Source: Rhizophagus sp. LPA8_4_AMF (Eukaryota > Glomeromycota > Glomeromycetes > Glomerales > Glomeraceae). From it: 28,500 bases of DNA. The DNA lies in contig JADRCO010000671.1 of the NCBI GenBank assembly GCA_021464525.1, forward strand, positions 1 through 28,500, in the 5' to 3' direction. The notes under the pieces were generated by a model. It searched no databases and was not told the origin of the DNA. It saw only the letters and a program-made list of their open reading frames with translations. Made by a program: the position numbers and the translations under genes. Below, piece after piece: positions 21,490-28,500 of the stretch (its first letter is position 1; every line of letters begins with the position of its first letter).

Positions 21490-23081
21490 CTATCTTCGAG
21501 AACATGTCTAACATTTCTAAATAATGATAGTTGTGTAACTTGATCGAATTCATTTTTATTCTATTTCCCAATTCATTTACATAATAGGAAATCTTTTTCA
21601 TTCTGTATATAAATTAAAAAAAAAAAAAAAATATTAATATTAATTTTTTTTACGAATTCGTCATAACTATCAAATTATTAATATTAATTGGCATTGTAAA
21701 TTATATTAATAATAAGTTAAAAATATATATATATATACATATTACGCATGCTTATAACGCGATAACGCGTATAACATCATTGTTTCAAATTCGGCGAACA
21801 AATTGATTTACCGACAATTTATACGATTGATATCTTTAAGGGTTAATAATATTAATAATCAAAATTATCTTTTGTCTCCTATATAGAATACGTCATACAT
21901 GTCGTTATGAAAATTACGTTGACATCAAATGCATAGGTATAGTGAATGCGAATTTTTTTTTTACACAAAGATATAAAAAGTTTGGTTTTTGAAATTTCTT
22001 AAAGTATGAATTCTTGTATTGGTAAACAAATTATTTTAATTGTTCATGAAAATAATTTCCAATTTTAAATCCATAAAAATGTATAATTTAAATTTCTTTC
22101 TAATACAAATTTCAAATTATCTTCAACAATATACATTATAGTTATAAGCCATAAAAAAAAAAAATTTGTTCTTTTTTTTAAATGTTTTCACGAATTCACT
22201 TAAAACATGCCTTCTTCTTTCATCGAATAACGATTAAATCTAATCATATATATAATAAAAGTTTACAAAATGAATACTGAAAGAACATAATAAGTGGTTA
22301 AACTTAGATTGTGAATGAATTGGAATTTACAATTTAATTACGGTGATAAAATTTTTGCGCTGTCAAATACTAATAAAGGAATAGATCAAAATCAAAGATC
22401 GATGTTTTTCTTTTCATACATTTTTTTAATTAACGCATAGGATTTAAGCTGTACAATGTATTTATTATTTACAAGAAGCATAAGATAATTAAATATAATT
22501 ATGTTTATATACTTAACATATTTAATATGACGAACTAATTACTTAATTTATTAAATAAAGAAATAATTTTAAATGAAATCTCCTTAATCTCCTTCTGAAA
22601 AAAAAAAAAAATTTAAAATTGTCCTTAAAAGAAAAAAATCGGACCATCCGGTTTGTTATTATGGCATATTTGAGTCGATATAACAGATAAAAAATTTTTA
22701 CGCCAAAAAATTTACCGCATGTAGATCGCTACAAAATGAAATTTTTTATAGTATATATAAACATGACGAATTCGGTAAAATTAACTCCGCCAATGATAAT
22801 ATTGTCACATGATTTGTTATTCTATGAATCTTTTATTTTTGAGTATTTATCATCTTGGAAGTTTCTGGTAAAATATGTTAATTAGAATTAAAATTATAAA
22901 AAAAAAAATTCTTTTTCCCTTCCAAAAAAAGTACGGAAAAGTAAAATTTATTATTTTCAACATCTCTACCATCTCTTAGAACACACACAAAAAAAAAAAG
23001 AACAAATAAACAATAAACTTTAATAAATAAACTGGAAGTTTAATATCGAAACGGCCGACAAATTCCGGCGTACCCCTTTTA

Positions 23082-23100
23082 TATCTTGTATAACAAGATA
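23082..23100. repeat. Palindrome TATCTTGT/ACAAGATA
   Basis: Perfect 8-base arms (23082-23089 and 23093-23100) are separated by three bases. It lies about 500 bases upstream of the unrecognised gene at 23606 and could be a binding site for a dimeric factor. Confidence 0.45.
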
Positions 23101-23459
23101 AATTTTGTGACATATCCCTACTTTTTTGTTGTAGTAAGCGGAAATTCATTTATGGTTTCAGTCAATTGGAAAACGTTTTATTTGATGTAGATATTAATCA
23201 GCACTATCCTAATATATCATACTAATATACTTATTTAGCAGCATCTTTAAATATAATTATTATAATTTCACAAAAAAATATTGGACATGCAAATATGTGC
23301 AAATAATTCTCGTGAAGTATCAATAAATTTCTTCTCTGTTTATTTACTCACCCAACTAGGAAAACAATTCGATAGCGCGCGTTGTAATATATCGTATCAT
23401 AGTTATATTAAGGTTAGTAAAATTTTGTGAACTTTTTCAACTTTCCATGGAAAATCAAG

Positions 23460-23467
23460 TATAAATA
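23460..23467 (+). promoter_or_regulatory. TATA box of the 278-aa gene
   Basis: TATAAATA lies 139 bases before the ATG at 23606. The distance resembles that of the same octamer to the PB1-like gene (133 bases). Confidence 0.4.
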
Positions 23468-23605
23468 GATTTAAATTTCTGTACCTTTTTTTCATCCCAG
23501 CCGTTTAAATCTTTTTTTTTTTCGAAATCATCGTGCATCATCCATATTTGACCGCAAACCGTTTAACGATTAAAAAAAGTAAATAAAATTAAAAAAAAAA
23601 AAAAA

Positions 23606-24442
23606 ATGGATGCATCAACTAGTCAATCGATACAAGAAATTGTTGATCAAAGAAGAGACTTACGCATTCAACGTATTGATGCGATATTAAAAGAATTTGA
23701 TACATTAGATTCAATGATTGATGCGAATGAATCTTATATCAATTTATGTTATAAATATGAACAAATTTATTCCCTATGGGTTTATGTTCATAGGGATTTT
23801 CAACCTGATGAATTAACGAACGAAGAAGCTACGGTATGGCGGTTAATGCCAGCTATCCTCTTATGTTATAAATATTATTTAATTAAAAAGCGCGAAGATA
23901 TGGATAAAGCTGGTATAAATATGGATGATCGACCGGTTCGCACGTTACGATCTCTTCCTAAATCAAGTATTAAATCCGATTTAATTTTTATTCGTCGAAT
24001 CATATCTAAAATTTCCCAATTTTTGCACTTGAAGAAAAGAAATTCATCTTCCGAAGAGTCGATAGCCTCTACAGAAAAAATTAAATTATCAATCAAATCT
24101 GAAAGTAAACTTAAAAAATTTTCTGAAAATGAATTAAAACAGGAATGGAAAAATTTAATTAAAAAATTTCGTAAAGCTGCCGCTCAATGTAATCAATGTC
24201 GTTCTTCTAATTCATTTACGTTAGTTTCTAATAAAAAAAAACAAAAATGGATCAAACAAGTCAGAAAGCTTGTAAGTGAAATTGAGAAACCTTCTATTAT
24301 TGATAATGATATCAAGAATCATACTGATAATGCAGAAAATCTCGCCGAAACAGATTTAATTGAACGAAGAGAAAGATCAAGAACCCAAAAAGAAAGCGAA
24401 AGAACGGAAGGAGAGATCGAAGATGAAATAACTATTGAGTAA
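23606..24442 (+). CDS. Uncharacterised charged protein (278 aa)
   Basis: A single-exon gene with a TATA octamer and a long A-tract just before the ATG. I do not recognise the family. Residues about 1-100 look helical (IVDQRRDLRIQRIDAILKEF, then YINLCYKYEQIYSLWVYVHR and AILLCYKYYLIKKRED) with a repeated CYKY motif. Residues 110-190 are Ser/Lys-rich with long basic helices. The final 50 residues are acidic/basic and probably disordered (ERRERSRTQKESERTEGEIE). A single CNQC occurs near residue 195. There is no signal peptide or transmembrane segment. Basic stretches would suit a nuclear or RNA/DNA-associated protein, but that is inference. Unbroken length in AT-rich DNA and the promoter context support a real gene. 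Confidence 0.68.
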   Translation: MDASTSQSIQEIVDQRRDLRIQRIDAILKEFDTLDSMIDANESYINLCYKYEQIYSLWVYVHRDFQPDELTNEEATVWRLMPAILLCYKYYLIKKREDMDKAGINMDDRPVRTLRSLPKSSIKSDLIFIRRIISKISQFLHLKKRNSSSEESIASTEKIKLSIKSESKLKKFSENELKQEWKNLIKKFRKAAAQCNQCRSSNSFTLVSNKKKQKWIKQVRKLVSEIEKPSIIDNDIKNHTDNAENLAETDLIERRERSRTQKESERTEGEIEDEITIE

Positions 24443-25604
24443 AAAGATATAAAAAAACAAAAAATAAGTATAAAAAAAAACAAAAAACGATTTTATATAT
24501 GATATTCAAGTATCTTATTTATATTATTTAATATTACGTATATTTTTATCGTCGTCGATCTTTTAGGTCTCACATAATCTATATTATAAATTATACCTAA
24601 TGCACAATACCCAATACCCAATACCCTATTCATTTTATTTTATCGATATAATATTAGTTTTCATCTATAAATTAATTCGTATTTATAATTTGTTTACTTT
24701 CCTCGCTTTTAATGTTCATTTTTACCATCTCTCGTTCTTAGTTAGAGAAAGGCTTCAAGAATTATTTTTAATGATAGAGAAGGATATTTATGCTAATATA
24801 AAAATGTCAATGTATAAACTTTAAAGCGGCCAAATACTACTATATAAGATATATTTATGGGTAGCTGGGATTTATATTTATGAGACGAAAATTAAAATTA
24901 GCTTTTATATTATTGCGAATTATGCGAATTAAATCAATTAATAAAATTTTTAATTCATCGATTATAAAATTAAGGTAGGGATTTATCGTTTTAAATCGCT
25001 AATTATAAATGTTTCCAATACACTTCTCAATGTATCGCATATTTCGAATTAAAGGTGGAATAAATTATTGTTAAATTTTCTTAGTATTTTATTGGGCATA
25101 ATAATAAAATTTTTCCCATCAGTATTATTTATGTAATCGATTCCACCAGTATAAAAAAAGTATAAAATTCATCGGTGATACGTCATACACAATGAGACAA
25201 GCCTGTTATTCCATGAAATACTCCATATACACAGATGCCCTTAGAGGGATATTCACTGATACCCACGGAATAACAAGTATATACAGTATCCGAGTTATGT
25301 ATCTTATTGTGTGAATCAACTTTCGGACAAATTGTCGTTGCCGGTTATCGGGCATTTTCGATTCACAAACATGTGGACATCATTGCAATCATTCCATACG
25401 AATATTTTCTATATTTCCGGCCGTTTTCCGAACTTTTGTATACGTAGTACTACAATTCTAAATAAAAATCATTATTCTATTAAAAGAATTTTGTATATCT
25501 TTAGAAATGATTTACTTCGAATGGGAATTTTTCTCTCTTTCCTTTTATTCTTTTTTTTGAAAAAAAATAAAATAAAAAAGACTTTTATTGGTTTCCTTAC
25601 TATT
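24443..25604. other. Intergenic, includes a foldback-like element
   Basis: AT-rich sequence after the 278-aa gene and before the F-box gene. It contains a triple CAATACCCA/CAATACCC run (24604-24627) and the inverted-repeat element at 25187-25312. From 25311 to 25604 the F-box reading frame stays open upstream of its likely start. Confidence 0.5.
25187..25312. repeat. Foldback-like element with nested inverted repeats
   Basis: Outer arms ACACAATGAGA (25187-25197) and TCTTATTGTGT (25302-25312) match at 10 of 11 positions. Inner arms GTTATTCCATG (25205-25215) and CACGGAATAAC (25264-25274) also match at 10 of 11. The two pairs are collinear except for a 20-base length difference on the right, as expected of an old MITE or hairpin with an indel. 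No target duplication recognised. Confidence 0.5.
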
Positions 25605-27422
25605 ATGGCATGTTTAAAATTATTTTCTGGGAATTTACCAGAAGTGGCAAATAATATATTATACTATTTAAGAGATGATATATCATCACTTTATTCATGT
25701 GTTTTAGTCAACCGATTTTTATGTCGTCTCGCAATTCCCATACTTTGGGAAAATCCTTTATCTACTAAATGGAAGGATGAATTTCAACATCATTTCATTG
25801 ATATTTACTTTCTATTCTTAGATGAAGAAGATAAAAAATGTCTTAATAAAGAGACATTAATTGTTCAAAGAATAAATTCTTTTTCATTTAAACCTTTATT
25901 CGATTATCCAAGTTTTATTAAAACTTTAAGTACATATCAGTTAGAATGGCAAGTAGTAAATTGGTTATATTTTATTCAACAATCAAAATTTTCAAATTCA
26001 TCATCAACTAATCAGAATGAAGATTCACACTCTTATATTTCGTTAACTATTAAAGATCACTTTAATATTGATTCATTAACATTAAAAAATCATGAATCAA
26101 TAATGAATTTAAATAATAAGAAAAAACTATTATCAAAGGATATGTCAGATGTTATTTGTACTTTATTAATCAAATTATTTATAAAAAATGATGCCAGTTT
26201 AAATAATTTGAATATAAGTATTTTATCACAAAATAATTACTTTATTGATTTATTTGAATTTATTATAATGAAACCAAATTTTATAACAGATATAAAATAT
26301 CTTACAATATCATCAAAAAATATTTATCTTTCACCTCAATTTGATTCTTTCTTATATTCTATACCAAATATATTTACTTCAATTAAAAACCTTAATCTTA
26401 ACCTAAAAGTTAATGATATTCCACTTACAAAAAGTTTAGCAGATACTATTCATTCTCAATCAAATATTTCTTATATTACAATTTCATTTACAAAATCTGA
26501 TATAATTTATTTATTTGATACTTTTGAGTATTGTTCTAAAACCTTAATATCACTCAAATTTCTTGAATGTGATTTTACAAATATAAATGTTTCATCATTT
26601 AGAGGACTTAAGTATCTTACTCAACTTAAATATTTTCATCTTATTGATTGTTTAGGTTTTAAACTTCATGTTATTCAACCTTTACTTGATATTTCTACTC
26701 CATTAAAGATTAAATCTTTAACAATAACTGATGGAAATATTAGTACCAATTCAATTCAATTATTATTACAAAGAATTGGTAATTATTTGGAATATTTATT
26801 TTTAAGCATTCCTATTGATTTTATTAGAGAATTAATAATTGATAAAATTATTGATTATTGTGATAAAATTAAATTCCTTCATTTAAATTATATTGATTAT
26901 AAGAATATTCCTCAAATTTGTAATTTGGTTTCTCATTTTAGAAATCATCTTAAATATCTTACTCTTGAATATAATTTTAAACTTTTTAATAGTAATGCAT
27001 TAGATATGTTTCCAAATAATACAAACAAATATGAAAATCAAAAGGGTAGTTTGGAACTTTTAAAAGAATTGGGTAAAATTTTACCAAATAATTTGGAATA
27101 TTTAAATTTATATCTTTTAATTGATCCAAATCAATTAAATAATTTTTTAATTACTTGTAAACATATTGGTTTAAAAAATTTATTACTTAGAAATAATAAT
27201 ACTGAGAATTTACAAAATATTTTAAATATATTAAAAGAATTTGCTATTAATAATAATAATTTGAATTATTTAGCTTATGGAATTGAATATTTTGATACTT
27301 TTAGAAAGAATCAACAAAAATCAGAAATTTTAACTAAAGAAATTCAATCTTTTGAAAAATTGGAAAAAATGAAGAAATATAATGATTTAGTTATAAATAT
27401 TTTTGATTTTGATAAAGATTAA
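25605..27422 (+). CDS. F-box protein with LRR-like repeats
   Basis: A 605-residue protein if started at the ATG at 25605, which puts an F-box-like motif at residues about 8-50: LPEVANNILYYLRDDISSLY, CVLVNRFLCRLAIPILWENP. F-box proteins bind Skp1 and bring substrates to SCF ubiquitin ligases. From about residue 180 on, irregular leucine-rich repeats follow (for example LKYLTQLKYFHLIDC, NNLEYLNLYLLID, LKNLLLRNNN), as in the very large fungal F-box/LRR family. The frame is open for 98 more codons upstream, but it begins at a non-ATG codon, and the added sequence is translated pyrimidine-rich leader, so I prefer 25605. An upstream in-frame ATG (25371) cannot be excluded. Single exon. The substrate is unknown. 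Confidence 0.82.
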   Translation: MACLKLFSGNLPEVANNILYYLRDDISSLYSCVLVNRFLCRLAIPILWENPLSTKWKDEFQHHFIDIYFLFLDEEDKKCLNKETLIVQRINSFSFKPLFDYPSFIKTLSTYQLEWQVVNWLYFIQQSKFSNSSSTNQNEDSHSYISLTIKDHFNIDSLTLKNHESIMNLNNKKKLLSKDMSDVICTLLIKLFIKNDASLNNLNISILSQNNYFIDLFEFIIMKPNFITDIKYLTISSKNIYLSPQFDSFLYSIPNIFTSIKNLNLNLKVNDIPLTKSLADTIHSQSNISYITISFTKSDIIYLFDTFEYCSKTLISLKFLECDFTNINVSSFRGLKYLTQLKYFHLIDCLGFKLHVIQPLLDISTPLKIKSLTITDGNISTNSIQLLLQRIGNYLEYLFLSIPIDFIRELIIDKIIDYCDKIKFLHLNYIDYKNIPQICNLVSHFRNHLKYLTLEYNFKLFNSNALDMFPNNTNKYENQKGSLELLKELGKILPNNLEYLNLYLLIDPNQLNNFLITCKHIGLKNLLLRNNNTENLQNILNILKEFAINNNNLNYLAYGIEYFDTFRKNQQKSEILTKEIQSFEKLEKMKKYNDLVINIFDFDKD

Positions 27423-28500
27423 TATTTAAATATTATAAGATTATTATTATTAGTTTATTCTATTTATCTATTCTATTTTTCTACTTATTTATTTATTTTT
27501 TTATTATTATTTATCTATTATTTTGTATTTGAATTTATAATTAAATAAATATTTATTATTTTAAAAATCAATTGTAAAAGATAGAGAGCATTATTATACC
27601 TTTTTGTATGATTAGATATTCTGCCCTTAAAGTTGATGATTAGTGAAACCTATTTTTCTGATATTATTATCTTTTGTTATAACAGTTAATTCTAAAAAGG
27701 CTACTATTACAGTGACACCTCTTTAAGTGCACACCCCTTGGGATCATAGTAAAAAAATAGTAAAATGTGCACTTAGAGAGGGTATGCATTTATAGAGAGT
27801 AAAATATTAAAAGCTTTTATAAGTTAAAATTAGGTCTACTGTGCACTTAAAGAGATTTATATAATGTGTGCACTTATAGAGGATGCACTTATAAATATGT
27901 CACTGTATATAATAATAAAAAATGATAATGATAGAAATAAATCACTTATATATATTTTTCTAAAATATGAGAGAGCAAAAAAATAACTTAATGCTAAAAC
28001 TCACATTAAATGGCCTAAAATCTATATACTACTTTTCTCTTTAATAGTATTATATATTTTATTTACTACTCTACCATTTTATAAAAAAATTAATAATAAA
28101 GTATGCATCAAAAATTTTTCAAAAAAAAAATTAAACATAACTGTTTAAGCAATAAATTCAAGTTTGACTGGAAAGTAGATGTGTAAACTAAAAAAGTTAG
28201 ACTTTTATTTACTTTTTTTGTAAAAGAAATAAGTGGACATAGTTGTTGATATCTTAATTATAATATATTGAATACTAGTATGTAAGGAATAATCATAAAC
28301 ATGTATGTTCAAGAAAATTTCTGAAGACTAGTGCCCTATAAAAAAAATTTATACTTAAAATATATTTAAAATGCACTTAAATTTCTTTAAAATATACTTA
28401 ATTTTCTTATTTTATACTTAAAATATACTGAAAATTGAATTTTCACAAAATCAGTATCTAAATTATAATTAATATATATTTAAATTATATTCAATTTATA
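27423..28500. other. 3' flank, MITE and low-complexity AT sequence
   Basis: After the F-box gene: an AT-rich flank with AATAAA-like signals (27545-27550), then a MITE (27710-27905), then unique AT-rich DNA. From about 28345 to the end there are diverged short repeats of TATACTTAAAATATA and relatives. No gene seen. Confidence 0.5.
27710..27905. mobile_element. 196-bp MITE, pogo/Tc1-mariner type
   Basis: The ends are inverted repeats starting CAGTGACA: left 27710-27731, right 27884-27905, identical for the outer 8 bases and again at TAAGTGCA. TA at 27708-27709 and 27906-27907 matches the TA target duplication of Tc1/mariner/pogo transposons, and CAGTG is a usual terminus. Inside are about five copies of a 15-base motif, GTGCACTTAWAGAGG: one inverted at the left end (27718-27732), then near 27767, 27784, 27841 and 27868. 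These suit transposase-binding sites. There is no coding capacity, so it is non-autonomous and needs a transposase from elsewhere. Confidence 0.8.

Larger units (their letters stand above)
17949..23605. other. Gene-poor 5.6-kb region with inverted repeats
   Basis: No gene of recognisable family lies here on either strand. What it holds: the DUS3 promoter (to about 18130), a small GC-richer ORF (18153-18305), a 36-base inverted repeat (19048-19140), a 22-base near-palindrome (19752-19773), hairpins at 20066-20099, 20247-20287, 21461-21489 and 23082-23100, a diverged direct repeat (20461-20592), a polypurine stretch (about 21064-21114), and many A/T tracts. Such density of short inverted repeats suggests decayed non-autonomous transposons. 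Confidence 0.5.

Noticed and set aside
24600-24824. 74-codon plus-strand frame
   Set aside because: Hydrophobic AT-rich translation with no context; likely chance.
25311-25604. N-terminal 98-codon extension of the F-box protein
   Set aside because: Begins at a non-ATG codon, partly inside a foldback element and a pyrimidine-rich leader, while the ATG at 25605 sits directly before the F-box.
1-28500. tRNA, rRNA or CRISPR elements
   Set aside because: No TTCGANNC-containing cloverleaf, no rRNA-like conserved sequence and no evenly spaced repeats were seen on either strand; a tRNAscan run would be decisive.

Overview
This window reads as nuclear DNA of an early-diverging fungus, most likely an arbuscular mycorrhizal (Glomeromycotina, Rhizophagus-like) genome. 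The evidence is very AT-rich sequence with many poly(A)/poly(T) tracts, standard code, short GT-AG introns of about 60-120 bases, two fungal housekeeping genes, and BTB, BTB-BACK-SPRY, F-box/LRR and MACPF-like sequences typical of the expanded families in these fungi. The assignment is by family recognition only.

Layout. (1) 249-4581 (+): an 11-exon gene for the second-largest RNA polymerase III subunit (RPC2), with a cluster of CRE-like sites upstream. (2) 4582-9284: a gene-poor tract that holds a broken secreted-precursor gene (5745-6195, +), a 58-residue secreted cysteine-rich preproprotein gene missed by long-ORF searches (6695-6943, -), a MACPF-like relic (7754-8141, -) and a BTB-BACK-SPRY relic (8235-8720, +). 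(3) 9285-10115 (+): an intact intronless BTB protein gene. (4) 10696-12324 (+) and 12949-14294 (-): a tail-to-tail pair of paralogous intron-containing genes with a PB1-like C-terminal domain. (5) 14614-17948 (-): an 18-exon tRNA-dihydrouridine synthase 3 gene. (6) 17949-23605: 5.6 kb without a recognised gene but with several strong inverted repeats and a small GC-rich ORF. (7) 23606-24442 (+): an unrecognised 278-residue protein. (8) 25605-27422 (+): an F-box/LRR-like protein. (9) 27710-27905: a complete 196-bp pogo/Tc1-mariner-type MITE flanked by TA.

The two housekeeping genes both act in translation supply: RNA polymerase III makes tRNA and 5S rRNA, and DUS3 modifies tRNA. They are unlinked in expression here and their neighbourhood is probably coincidental. 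The accessory genes (BTB, F-box, PB1-like, secreted peptides) look like lineage-specific, fast-turnover families. The most notable new items are the 58-residue Kex2-type peptide precursor, the broken larger precursor less than 1 kb from it, and the PB1-like paralogue pair with conserved intron positions.

All exon joins were made by eye from GT-AG sites, reading-frame continuity and family knowledge. No search or RNA evidence was available.
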